From Patagioenas fasciata (lineage: Eukaryota > Chordata > Aves > Columbiformes > Columbidae): 64,000 nucleotides of DNA. Made by a program: the position numbers and the translations under genes. The notes under the pieces are model-generated. The model was not told the origin of the DNA and did no database searches. It saw only the letters and a program-made list of their open reading frames with translations. Shown piece by piece: positions 28,545 through 40,936 of the stretch (positions within the stretch are counted from its first letter, which is position 1; the number at the start of each line of letters is the position of its first letter). The stretch is from contig NC_092520.1 in the NCBI RefSeq assembly GCF_037038585.1, forward strand, positions 195,121,604-195,185,603, written 5' to 3'.

Positions 28545-29106
28545 TGTTGTGGTTTAATCCCTCATTTCCCTTCAATGGGATGGGGGAAAGAATCAGAAGG
28601 CTAACAATGAGAAAACTTCTGGGTTGAGATACAGACAGTTCAACAGGTAAATCAAAAGCCGCACACACAAGCAAAGTAAAACAAGGAATTCATGCACAAC
28701 TTCCTGTGGGCAGGCAGGTGTTCAACCATCTCCGGGACAGCAGGGCTCCATCTCGTGTAACTGTTACTTGGGAAGACAAACACCATTACACTGAATGTTC
28801 CCCCCTTCCTTCTTCTTCCCCATCTTAATATGCTGAGCATGACATCATATGGTATGGAATATTCCTTTGGTCTGTTGGGGTCAACTGTCTCAGCTGTATT
28901 CCCTCCCAAATTTTTGTGCACCCCCAGGAGCACATCACAGGTCGGGTGGTGTGAGAAGAAGAAAAGGCCTTGACCATGTGTGAGCGCTGCTCAGCAATAA
29001 CTAAAACATCCCTGTGTTATCAACACAGTTTTCAGCACAAATCCAACACATAGCCTTGTACTAGCTAGTGAAGAAAATTAACTCTATTCCAGCCAAAACC
29101 AGGACA
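28545..29106 (+). mobile_element. Solo LTR of an avian endogenous retrovirus, 5-bp TSD
   Basis: The element begins TGTTGTGG and ends AGGACA, giving the TG...CA ends of retroviral LTRs. It is 562 bp long and is flanked on each side by GTGGG (28,540-28,544 and 29,107-29,111), a perfect 5-bp target-site duplication. No internal gag, pol or env sequence adjoins it. It is therefore most simply a solo LTR left by recombination between two LTRs of a provirus. From its sequence I recognise the type from bird genomes. A 5-bp duplication fits ERVL-like or some class I elements, but I do not assign a family name. Open frames inside it are accidental. Confidence 0.92.
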
Positions 29107-29111
29107 GTGGG
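29107..29111 (+). repeat. Right target-site duplication of solo LTR
   Basis: GTGGG follows the terminal CA and is identical to the copy at 28,540-28,544. Confidence 0.9.
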
Positions 29112-29196
29112 GAACCTATAACTCTGTGATAATATATGGTAAAGAGTTGTTGTAAGGTAGTAAAATCAACTCAAATATGAAGCAATAAATATCTGA

Positions 29197-29302
29197 GGAA
29201 AAAAACAAACAAAAAAACCCCCACACAACAACAAAAAAACCCACCACAACCTTAATCTCCACTATAGAATGGGAAAAAAAGAAGAAGAAAAAAACAAACC
29301 AC
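29197..29302 (+). repeat. A/C-rich low-complexity tract
   Basis: Runs of A broken by single or double C and G residues (AAACAAAC and AACAACAAAA types) lie about 90 bp right of the solo LTR. This is simple sequence without coding meaning. A poly-Phe/Val frame on the - strand is an artefact. Confidence 0.85.
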
Positions 29303-32300
29303 AATCCAGGTTTACTACTCAGTAATTCCCTTGCCATTTGAAAGACAGAAACATCTGCTGCTGTGCTAAGTGACATATTGGATACGTTGATCATTTCTGA
29401 CTTCAGTAATCATTGTCAGTACACCCAAGAGTATTATCACCAAGCTCAGGGACATATGAATAATTTGGTCACTTAAAATGGGATGTGGGGGGCAGAAGAA
29501 TTTTCACAAGTGGTAGTTACTACTCTGAAGGCCCCAGATAAATCTCTGACAGGTCAGTTTTTATCTTTTTTAGATAGTGCATTTGCAACGCACACTATCT
29601 CTCCAGGTGTTGCGCTCTGACATTTTATAAACAGACCGACAGCCTCAATACTATGCCCTTATGTTTTTCTCAGCCACTGACACAAAAGCAAGTATCTATT
29701 AACAACCTGTCACGTGGCAAAGCTGAAAGAGTGATCTTTGAAAACAAACAGAACAAAGCAATGACGTGAGGAAGCCTCACATCATACGTAGGACAGCAGT
29801 CTGGAGGTCAGGAGATTTAGGTTCCCTTTTTAGTCTTTGGCATTGGCTTTAAAGAGTTGATCTCAAGCAATTCACTCACTTCTTACCTTTTGCCTCTATT
29901 TCTTTTTTCAGATAAGGGACTGAAGTTCATCTCATTTGGCAAAAGGCACAGCTGAAAAGTGGAAGAGCCATTTCTTCATGCCATGTGTTAAGACTCACTC
30001 TGCTATTAAAAACAAAGACCCATAAGGTGGCCCCACACAGTAAAGGTTATTATGTGTACCAGCACAGCTAAGCTTTCAGAGCCACTTGGTGTATAATTTC
30101 CTATATCTCATAGTCTCCCAGGATTTAATTCCTATGATGTTCCTATGTTTAACGACATTAAGACCCAGGATGATTTTCCCGTTGGGAACTTGTACAAGTA
30201 TTTGCCAGCAACTTTAAAATACTAGCTGCAAGTTCCCCCAAAATTAAAAACTGCTATTTGCACCTTTATGAAAGTCTGGGTAACAAACTAACAGTATCTT
30301 CAGAAGAGGAAGCATCTCATTTTGCTCACAGCATGTGTGTATCAGGGATGGGTTTGAGCAGGGGGGTCTGTCAGCCTGTAAGTTACACTCTTTTAGTTGT
30401 GTCTCTGAAATCATCTGACCTCCACTTCCATTTTGCTAGAACTTCTGAGGTTTTAGGCCTGCTGAACAATTAGAGTTGGCCATAAGAAGAGTAATCTAAC
30501 TCCTCATAGAGCCAGATGAGAGCATCTTTTTTTCCAGTCACTTTTCTTTACACCATCAAAGGTGTGGATCAGAGGTTCCATTATTAGCATCGCTGTGGTC
30601 CATTTTTGGTGTTCTAGCTACAGGATCTGTACACCAGGTAGGCCCTACTGACTGCTGTAGGTGTGTTATACCCACACAGCAATAAGAGTAATTGGGTGTT
30701 GCAATGGTTAATGTGTGCTGCTCACAAAGGATTTAATACCTACTACAGCTTACTGCTTTAGTATTGAGACTGAAAAAAATGCTCTGCTTTGGTTTGAAAC
30801 TATACTCCATTTTTCAAGACTGTGTTTCTGCTTCTTGCTGAGACATTTCCTACAGAGCACTGTCAAAGGACATAATTTTTTAAGCAGAATAAATACGCAG
30901 TAATTTATCAATTCACAGAAATGTTGTTGCTAAGAGATTATTGTAAATCACATGCACCTCATGCACATCCCAGCAGGGGACCCTGACAAAGTTCCAGGGC
31001 TGTCGTTGAAATAGTGCACTCTAATTAAGAAAATGATCAGGCTCTGAATATACCAGAGGTGATTTTGTTTGCTTTAAGCCATCTTATTACATTACAAGAA
31101 AAATGTTGATTAAATGGGAAACATTTAACTTCAGGGTTAACGAGAAAATTCTACCTCAATTGTTCAGAATGCTGGTCACAATGAGTCTGAAGAAAAACCT
31201 CTTGGAGGTGATGGTAACATCAGTGAGCTCTAGATCACCCTTTCTGTTGTCAGTCAATGTTTAATCTTAAAGTCTGTTTACAGAATAAGGTAGTGAAAAC
31301 TCTTACATGTGGGTGGCTAGACGTGTCAATACAGGTCTTTAAAACCTCCTTCCAGTTTATATTTAGAAAGTTAGTCTAACGCTACCCTTAATTTTTCTAA
31401 CAACAAAAGCCATAGTAAAACTCTTCTGGAAAACGTAAGTATAGAGCATAAATTATTAGGCAGTATTCTTTGGCATGTGTTTCAAAGAGGGCATCTAAAC
31501 AAACTATTACACAGGTTCTTTCTGATCCATTAAGTCCACTCATTTTTATTTTTGTACTCCCTCCCCCTGTCTTACCTATGTGTAGCACAATCACACATTA
31601 ATGCTGTAATTCACCTCATCCTGTTTTGAGTCCATATCTAACACCACCTCCTCACCTGTTCTGCTGTGTCTGAAGCTGAATTGTCAGAGTGAAGAAGAGA
31701 TGAACAGGAGCAGATGTAATATAGCAAAGATCATGATAAGAAGTAAGAAAAATTACAAGAGAAGTTACAGTTATATCTTATGTGGTTTCAAGTGAATACT
31801 CTAGGCAAGTCAAGAGCTAAAAGAAACTGCTTCCGTACTTCTTTAGTGAATTCGATGCATAAATTCCGGTAAATCCAGATGGTTTGGATGCCAGTGAAGG
31901 CTGTGGTAACCATAAATGTACAGGAATTGAGGCTCTGTCTCTACATTACTTCCTTCATGCCTGATACCCATGAAAGAAGAGTGCCACTCAATACCCAATA
32001 CCAAGGATTTCTGGCAGAAGAAGGAGTTCGTTTGTGAAACTTTGCAAAATCACTTTCGCTCTCACCCAGTGAGCTGTACATCCCATAGGTGCTACCACGG
32101 AACTACACTGTAGGGGCTGGAAGCTTTAATTTAGGTTTTATACATAATACTCACTGAAGGTGACAAAGCTTTGATGAAATGATTGGTACCAACAGATAAC
32201 CTGGGACAAAGTTAAGGAACAATTCCATATTCCTGCTTCCCAATTTCATGTACCATAATTTTGTGCATAGTTGAATCTCAAATTGCTAATTAAAACACTG

Positions 32301-33129
32301 ATTGTTTAACTGAATTACTGTATCTGTTATCAAAGCTGGTCATGACTCCCCATTCACAAGAAAGTAATCAGCACTTATATTGATAGATGTACAATTAGTT
32401 TGCTATTTCTGTGTATCTTGACCTATGTAAAACCTCCGTAATCATTAGAGATTTATGTGGAAGCATCATTTAGGCCAGCCTGCTTGATTGTATCTATGCT
32501 ACTGTACGTCAATAGTTATTTTCCTGTTATCTTCTCTCCTCTGAATTCCTATCAAATGTGTCATGTGAACTGATGAGTATACATGAGATCACAGTAAGAT
32601 AAACTGATTTTCAGAGGGCTAGTGTTCAGTGGTTTCACAAATCTTTCAATACGATACAAGCTGGCCTCTGCTAAACTATGGTACTCAGAATTACTGGTAC
32701 CCAGAATCACCTGAAAATTTAAGTCTAAAAATTGAAAGCAGGGAATGCTATTTTGTTTGTATAGCTGTAAATCAACAGCACAGGGTGGAAAAAAATGTCA
32801 TACATCATCAATCCTCCACTTGTCTTGTGTTACCCTGCTTAACCTATAACTTCTACTACTTATGTGGACAACACAGAAAATTCACAAACCAGATAAATGT
32901 TATGTTTTCAAGGTTGGTTTATCATTGCTGGATAATATCACATGAATATAGATAAAAACCACACATATTTCAGCTTTTTTATTGTATTAACAAAAAAAAA
33001 ATAAAGTTAAAGGACAGTTTAATCTTCCCAGACAATTACCACGCCATATCCAGTTCTGCTGTGTCCAGTCACTGTAGTCTGCTAGGGCTCTCAAGTGCGA
33101 TAATTCATCCTGGGAAAAACTAAGAAAGG
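29303..33129. other. AT-rich intergenic DNA, no gene recognised
   Basis: No gene or mobile element is recognised. A frame open for 108 codons at 32,629-32,955 (+) starts with GTG, not ATG, and resembles nothing known. Confidence 0.5.
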
Positions 33130-34072
33130 AGGCACTGGAGTACACCCTTGTCAAGTTTGCAGATGACACCAAGTTGGGTGGAACAGTTTATATTCTTGAG
33201 GACAAAGCCATCATCCAGAAGGACCTAGACATGCAGAAGGAATGAACTGAGAGATATCTTATTAAATTCAACCAGGACAAATGCAAATTCCAGCACATTG
33301 GAAGGAGGAGCCCTTTGCAATGATACAGGTTGGGGACTGGCTAGCTGAAAGTAGCTCTGCAGGAAGGGATCTTAGTAGACAGCAAGTCAAGCACGAGCAA
33401 GCTGTGTTACCTTGCGAGGGGTGGGGAAAGGGGGAGATAAAAGAAAAACAAACAAACAAACAAACAAAAAAAGTGTACCAGTAGTGTTTTGGGTTGTATT
33501 AACAGGAATGTAATCAGTAAGTTGAAGAAAGGAATCATCACCCTCTAGTCAGGATCCATCAGACCACAGCAAGAGTACTGTGCCCTGTTTTGGAATCCCC
33601 AGTACAAGACAGACATTGATAAGCTGCAGTGAGCTCAGTGGGGAGGACATGAAGGTGTTTGGGAGCTGAAGAACTTGCCCTGTGAGGAGGGGCAGAGGAA
33701 GCTGCTCTTGCCTGGTCTGGAGGAGAGATGGCTTTGGGGGAAGCTAGTAGCAGCTTGCCAGTACCTACAAGATGGTTACTGACAAAACAGAACCAAACTC
33801 CTCACATTGGCATGCGGTGGGAGCACAAGAATCAATGAGTATCAGTGGAAACAAGAGAGGTTCCAAATATGTATAAGAAACTCTTTCCCCATGAGGACAG
33901 TCAGGCTGCCCAGGGATGCTACGGAGGCTCTGTCTGTTCTTGGAGGTTTTCAGAATCCAACTGGATAAATCTCTGAACTACTTGATATAACCTCAAGTCA
34001 ACCTTGCTTTGAGCAGGAGGTTGGACTACGAAGCTCCAGAGGCTCCTTCAAAAATGAACTAACCCGTGATTA
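33130..34072 (+). mobile_element. Old CR1 LINE fragment, + strand
   Basis: Starting with a block typical of the CR1 reverse-transcriptase end (AAGTTTGCAGATGACACCAA at about 33,153), this copy follows CR1 order to a decayed 3' terminus near 34,072. The blocks GAGTACTGTGCCCTGTTTTGGAATCCCC-like near 33,570 and TTGGACTA near 34,021 are clear. The copy is heavily mutated and contains a CAAA-rich run at about 33,447-33,472 that is absent from typical CR1. It is older than the copies at 6,880 and 54,394. No coding capacity remains. Confidence 0.85.
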
Positions 34073-34593
34073 AACTCAGTTATTGAAAATTCTAATTCTG
34101 TTCTTTGGTTGTAATAGAATAAATAAATATCTTTGGATTGTTTTGCCTTTCCAATCAGATGCATATACCACAAATTTAAGATGTGGGTTTTCCCAGATAC
34201 TTATATGCATACCTTTGAAAGTCCTTCCTTGAGACTACTTTTACCAGGAGATGTCAAACATTCACATGTTGATAAATTTAACATAGATAACAGACTAATA
34301 AAATAATTAAAGAGTAGACATCAAATATTTTTCATTCAAGTTCCCTAACAGCCAATTTATGTTAAACCTTGCTTTAATGATTTTAGGCATCATTCTCCAA
34401 ACTATCCTGTCACCTTCTGAGAGATTACTGTCTTCAGAAAAGACTTGTAAGAAGTAAATAAAAGTCACTGAATAAATCCACCTCCAATAAAAAGTCAAAC
34501 TTCTTAAGTCTCTCATAACCATAGGTTAGACCAATGCTGTGGGACAGTGTCTTCAAGCAGGCAAACACAGTTTTCTGTTGATTTTTTGAACAG

Positions 34594-34758
34594 GACAGTC
34601 CACGTCAGAGAGAAGAGACGGACATCTGGGGTAAACAGTTTAAACCATTACAGCAGGATTCAACAGAGTACCTCTGGTTGATCCAAGAATGGTATCAACA
34701 TAGAGAGAACAGCATGTACACAATTGAGACGCTGTTTAAAGCAGAAGAGCAACTGTGA
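34594..34758 (+). other. Exon-like open frame, possible 3' terminal exon (hypothetical)
   Basis: After a pyrimidine-rich stretch ending TTTTTTGAACAG, which resembles a splice acceptor, a frame stays open for 54 codons and then ends in TGA. The sequence AATAAA lies 120 bp downstream at 34,878-34,883. The predicted peptide is rich in Glu, Gln, Trp and Tyr rather than being low complexity. I do not recognise it, and I found no convincing upstream exon to join it. A 55-codon open frame is not rare by chance, and AATAAA is common in AT-rich DNA. It may be coincidence, a non-coding RNA exon or a relic. Confidence 0.15.
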
Positions 34759-35206
34759 TAGCCGTGGTTATCACATTTAAAGACAAAGCTCCAGTATGCT
34801 CAGGAATAGTTAAATAACACTTCACTGGTCATTAATTATTACATATAGCTAATAATAACATGAAGTGTGGCAAAGAAAATAAAGTAGACTGACTTCACTG
34901 TACAGTCTAGTTAGTTAAGACATTGCTAGCTCAATATCTGGCAAAAAGGATTCTAGTTATCCTTCTAAGTGTGGTCATTGTATGGTATCTGCTTTCAAAG
35001 TACATACACAACAGCTTACAGTACAAACATACATATATATGGAAACAATTTCAAATACACAGGACTTTTGTCAAGACCTCTGATCACTACTTTGACTTAT
35101 CTGAATGCCTGGATGTATTTTAGATCAAGCCACTCACTAACAACAGGGTAAATTCAGTACAGGTTATAGTCCCAAAGTGTCCTTGCATGTGCAGATTGAA
35201 GTCTGA

Positions 35207-35239
35207 CTCTTAACTGATAACATATTTATCAGTTAAGAG
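35207..35239. repeat. Perfect inverted repeat (14-bp arms, 5-nt loop)
   Basis: CTCTTAACTGATAA at 35,207-35,220 is followed, after CATAT, by its exact reverse complement at 35,226-35,239. The stem is too short for a typical microRNA precursor. Confidence 0.9.
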
Positions 35240-38200
35240 CATATCTCTGAGTATGCATGCATGTGTGCATGTGTGTGACTTTTAGAACAAGTGCACTTAT
35301 CTTCTTGCACAGTTAGAAGCTAAAGTGTCTCATACTAGCCCAAATCCTGCCATTATTTTAAATTACAGCTTAGTTACCAGTTATACCTAAACTCTTTACT
35401 TGTGCAAAACTATTTCAAATACTTTCAACACCATTCCATGTCTGTCGTTCACAACACAGATCCAAATAAATGGCATAGTAATGAGGTAACCAGAATGTTC
35501 AAAAAGCAATTTTAAATATCAAAACATAAACAGGAATATTTTCTGAGTTAGAGGGTATGATAGTGGAGGTATTTCAGTTTTAAGTGCACTATCACTTATG
35601 TAACTGATATAACTCCTACAGTTATGGACTTATGACTAACTTTCACTTTGGGCCATCACCACCTCTTTTCCTTTCCCACCTACCAGTAATTAGTTCTTTG
35701 ATATATTATGTAAGAATCGTTCCAGACCTTCTGTAGCTAGCTTCTGTAGCATTTGCCATGCTCTTGCAGTTTTTCCTACAGTAGCACTTCATTTCCTCAC
35801 TTATTCAATAGGCTCTTTTTGAATCTCACTGAAGAAATGACTGTAGCATGAAGTCATTCCATGTTAGATACTGAAGGCAGCAGAAAGGTTTTATAAATAT
35901 TTAATTTGCGGGAAAAGTTTCAATCAGAGTTCACACTTCCATGAAAAACAAAGTCGATCAATTGCAATCTCATGGAAAAAAAAAACAGCCTTCTTGATTT
36001 CTGGTCCCCATAAAAGTACTTTCTGTGATGCACCTTAATTACTGCTCTTGATTGGGAAGAACCAGCATAAAGCAGAGGGCAGTATTTGCATTAGATTTCA
36101 TGTTCTTGCACTTTGTTTTTCCTAAAAAAAAATTCTTTAAATTTTGTATTGCAGGATGATATTACATTGATTTCTGAAGCTTAGCAAACTTTTAACATTA
36201 ATATGGGCTATAAAAAAAAAAGTATGAACACCTTCACAAACAAAAATACTGCTAATATAAAGGACAGTTTTCTTTCAAAGGTACTGATGAACAATACACA
36301 ACCTCCTTTTCCAGTCAATTTTCCTAGAGTGGGACTCTCTTTGCCTCATTCTAGTTGTATAAAGGTTAAGGTTTTGGTCTAAGGTAGGCAGGTAACCAGT
36401 CTGCTCCTACAGTCAGTGAAAAGATATGCATCTTAACAGGGCAGTTCAGTAGGTATATAAAATATGTGCCCTAGGCTTTCCCTAGACTTAATGCAAAAAA
36501 GACAAACACATTCAAAGGTCTACCACAGATGAGATGAAATTCATTTCCTTTCTTCCACCACCTTTTGTGATGTATAGGAAACTGGACTAGATCATGACCT
36601 GAACAGCATTGTACATGAGCAGTTGTTCCAAAATAGTAACCAGAGAAGCATAACTCCCGCACAATTCAGATCGTCATTTGGCCCCCAGTGCTGAGTAACT
36701 CCCATACTTTCAAAATGAAACAGTTTGCAAACCACCGAAACTGCAAGCCAGAACTTGCTAGGTTGGCTTGTCATCAGAAGAGTTGTTGTGGGAAAATGCT
36801 TAGAGAATATAAATCTGCCAATCTATCCTTTTACTTATAGTAAATCACATCTCTGTCGGTGGTCCTAATATTAATTTTGTTGCAGTAATGCAAATGAAAA
36901 GGATATTCTTGCATAAGGAACTCAATTCAACTAAAGAGCCTCAATTTTTCTCAGGCTATATATGGAAAGATGCCTGTTTCTATTACAAACCTACAGACCT
37001 TGTAAAAGCCATTTTCTCCACTGAGAAATCCTTTTATGGAAGGACAGTAAACAGTGCAGAAATTCTACACAGCCTAGTTTGCATATTTAATTTGTTATAA
37101 TTGCATCAAGTGCTTTTGGACAATTCTTTTCCTTGGCAGTATCCAGACTGTGCTCTGTTGCTTTAATACTTGAGTTTTGCAACACTCCACATCTATTTGT
37201 TGTGTACCCTAGAGTTAGCTTAAAATGTGTGAAGCTTTCATCAAAGATGGCTTCAGTTTCTGTTTTAAGTTCTATTTTAGATAAAAGCTTTACTTCCTTT
37301 TTTTTAAGATTTCTATATATATTTTTGCCTTAGGGTTTATTTGGGTTTTTTTGTAAGCACTGGTGCTAGTGAATAATCCGTGTAATTAGAAAATATGTCT
37401 TCATTTTCAGCAGATTACTGAAAGCCCCACTCCTCCTCCTCCTTCAATAAAAGATTAACTGTTTAGAAATGAAACTTTTGAGTATTTACCAACACAACTG
37501 AACTGCATATAGCAATCTCAATTAGTATACTTTACAAACAGAAAACAGCTTTGACTCTTCTTTGATTGGCCAGCTAGAATTCATTAACGTGATGGGCATC
37601 CACTAGATGTAAAACTTAGAACACAGCAATGACTTACCAAAATACTATCTCAAAAGGAAAAAATAAATCTATTCCATGTATAAGATAAAGATATTCAAAC
37701 CACAGTTCGCTAAACTGACTATTTCCTTTCAGGTCACCTTGCAGATCATCTCAAGGTGATGTCTGAGGAAGTTTCTCTCCTTACAATTTATCACATGCAA
37801 AGTGGTAGTAGTATACACAATAAATCAATCTGTTTTAAACATGTAATAGACATGCATGGTATAACAGAGATATAAATGAGAGGATAGTAACATAAAACTA
37901 TTTATTTGAGATTCAGTCTGATGACATCCTTTCCTACAGATGACAAGTGAGAAAGAATACAGTTGTCAATTCTAAAATCCTCTTAAAGTTTGTGGAGTCC
38001 AAGGACCTGATTTAATAGTGCAAGGAGCTAATAAAACCAGGAGGGTCCTGATTCTGATTTGTGCTTTCTAAGATCAGTTGAGTGACTGAAAAGGGGAGCA
38101 GAGAGGGCAAATGTTATACAAACAGAAGTTAAAAGAATATACTATAGAATTATTAAAAAACAGATTATTTAGATTAAATGAAAAGGAAAGAAGCATAACT

Positions 38201-40886
38201 CATTTAAAATGGAAGCTAGATAGCCCTATGGAAGGAATAACCTGTAGTTCCCCTTGATACTAATCCAGAAGGTCCCTTTCTCATATTGTACTTTAATACT
38301 GAGAAGAAAATATCATTAAAATGCAAATAGTGAGAAAAAGAGGAGATGTTATGGACAGAAACTGCTCACACCCAGTATTTTGCTTAGAACCTGCTGAAGC
38401 AGAAAGATTGTTCAAGCATTGATACATAGAGAAAGGGATCTCTCTTTTACAGGTTAAATAAAAATACATCAACAAAACTCCCATCCTGAAAAACAGCATG
38501 TGGATAAGGACAAGATGGAAGAGGGAACAAGCCCTGTAAAATCAAAAGTACAGTTCAAAAGGTTCACAAAACCTCAAAACAACACAAGGTTTGCCCATCC
38601 CTTGCTATTAGTCATCTATGAGAAATGTTCCACTCTGACCTCTGATGAATCCTCTCCCTTGCATAGTTGCTCCTTCTGATTTTGCATATGGCACCCTCTG
38701 CGAGGGTGCTGCACACACTGATTTTGAGGAATCTTTGTTCAAACTCTGCGAGTAAACCTACATCTGGCAAAAGAACAAGTGGCTTCTCTACTGAGGAAAG
38801 ATGAAAAAGTTTGTATTAATAACAGAGGACAAAGACAAAATTATCTGTGTGTTACACTGGAACACAACCAAATCCTGCAATAAACTAATTTCCAGTAGCT
38901 ACCACTGAAACATGGAACATAATTTTTTTTATTATTATTAATTTCTTTTTTTTTTTAGGTTTATCATTGAGCTTTGCTCTCCAAAAAGTTAAGAAACATA
39001 TTTCAGTAGCAGGAAGCATACTGACAGCATTCCCAAGGAGACTGACAATTTACCTTCATTTTCTTCCACCCCACTCTCCTTCTTTCTTGCTATCTTAGGA
39101 CTTGTGAAAATCTAGAAATGCTGTAATAGACAAGGCCCAAGAAAAACAAAATTGTATGGGCAGTTTCTTATATAGAAGTAGTTAACAGGGCTGATTTTCC
39201 TTCTCACCCATAATTTCCAGGAACTAACCCTTGGCTGCAGCTACTGTTCTACACCAAAGACAGTTGAGTTACATCGTCCTGCAGGGAGTGCTGGGACAGA
39301 AGGAAACAAGTTGCTTCCTGAAGCTCTACATTTGTACTGAAGACATTGGATGTGATTTGTGACACGCTTAGAATAAAGTACTATTTCCTTCCAGCATGAG
39401 CAACCGCTTCCGGTAGTCTGTGGGGGAGATGAAAGTAAGCTTACACTTATTGTCTGCATAACTCTTTGAAATAGTTTCAGGAGATCAAACTCACATTCTT
39501 AAATATAGCAGTTGCAATACTGGACTCACACAGGCTAACTGCACAGAAAGTTTGGAATGGAGTGAAAAGGGACAATTTCTTTCCAATAAGGAACAGGTTA
39601 GCATAAGAATATTCTTTCAACACTGTTTCCTTCTAAAGAGACACATTTTTGCAGTCATGATATTATGCTTAACATTTTCGTTCCAAAGTCTTGTTCCTAA
39701 AAGTATTAGAAATCAACTTGATACCAGACTTCATTAGTATTAACTTAGAAACTCTCTAAAGCAGTCTCATATTCCTGTTTAGTAATAATAAGAAAGGGTG
39801 GGGTCACATACTATTTGAACAACAAAGCAAACTGTAAGCTATGATAAATTAATGCCTGAAAGAAAACACCCTGACCCCACCTTTGTCTGATTCACATGAA
39901 AAAATACCAGTTTCACCCAAACCACAAATGCACATAGGCACACACACATACACACAAACATTGCAATTCTGAATTCCATGATTTGATGACTGAGACATTT
40001 TGAACAGGTGCATTAGTGCATCAACAAAAACACTGCCCTGTTAATGAGGACTCACAATATCTACAAAATGCATTTATTTAATGGTTTAATTGTTAAAATT
40101 AAAAAAAAAAAAAAGTTTAAAGCATTAACATCTGTATTTGTTCTTTAAATTCCATGTAAATGTTTTGTATTGCTTTTATTGTATTGCTTGCTGCAGTGCT
40201 TACTGCTCCCCTTTCATATAGTGTCTTCCTCAGTTCATGCCTTGCCTTTTTAATAGATCCTTCATTCCTTCACTCTTTTTCTGTCAATGAAGAGCATCTG
40301 CCCTCGTTCTTCATCATACTCCCTGTTTGCACTGTCCTTCCTTTCATTTTTGTATGCTTTACATGTCTTCTGTAAATAGAAGGGCCAAATATTTTTCTTC
40401 ACAGTTTAACAAATTTCTTAAGCTTCTTCCACCTCTTGACTGTACATAGACAGAAAACTGAGAAGCATCTTCATACTGAATGACAAGTAGTAAATTCCCA
40501 GAGTATCTGCTGTCTTACTAGAGCCATATAGAGATAAACCATAAGAACAATCACAACAGGTAAAACCAAAAATGTCTTTAGTCTAGTATCCATTTCCCAA
40601 CAGTGGCTATTAGCAGATGCCTAGGGGAGAGCATACGAACAGGGCAAACAGAGTACATAACCTCTATACATTCTCCCAGCCTCCAGAAGTCTGTGACTCA
40701 GAGACTTCCTGAATGATCATGTCTTCTGTCCCCAAAGAGGCCTAGGGAGATGAAGAAAAACACACGACTCAGAGAACATGTTGGTAAATGAAGCACAACT
40801 AACTTGAAAGGAGGAAAGAAAAAGTATCTATAAATCAGTCAAAATGTTAAAAGTAGCTCTAAAGAAGTTTGCTTCAGGTACTGGAT

Positions 40887-40936
40887 GCAGTCTAGCCACA
40901 GAGGATAGCAGTCTAGCCACAGAGGATAGCAGTCTA
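40887..40936 (+). repeat. 21-bp tandem duplication
   Basis: A 21-bp unit beginning GCAGTCTAGCC is present twice without change (40,887-40,907 and 40,908-40,928). It is followed by the first 8 bases of a third copy. Confidence 0.95.

Noticed and set aside
29116-29394. Phe/Val-rich - strand frame
   Set aside because: It is the complement of the A/C-rich low-complexity tract next to the solo LTR.
40160-40375. Hydrophobic 71-codon frame resembling a membrane peptide
   Set aside because: T-rich DNA naturally encodes Phe/Leu/Ser runs. There is no splice, promoter or family evidence.
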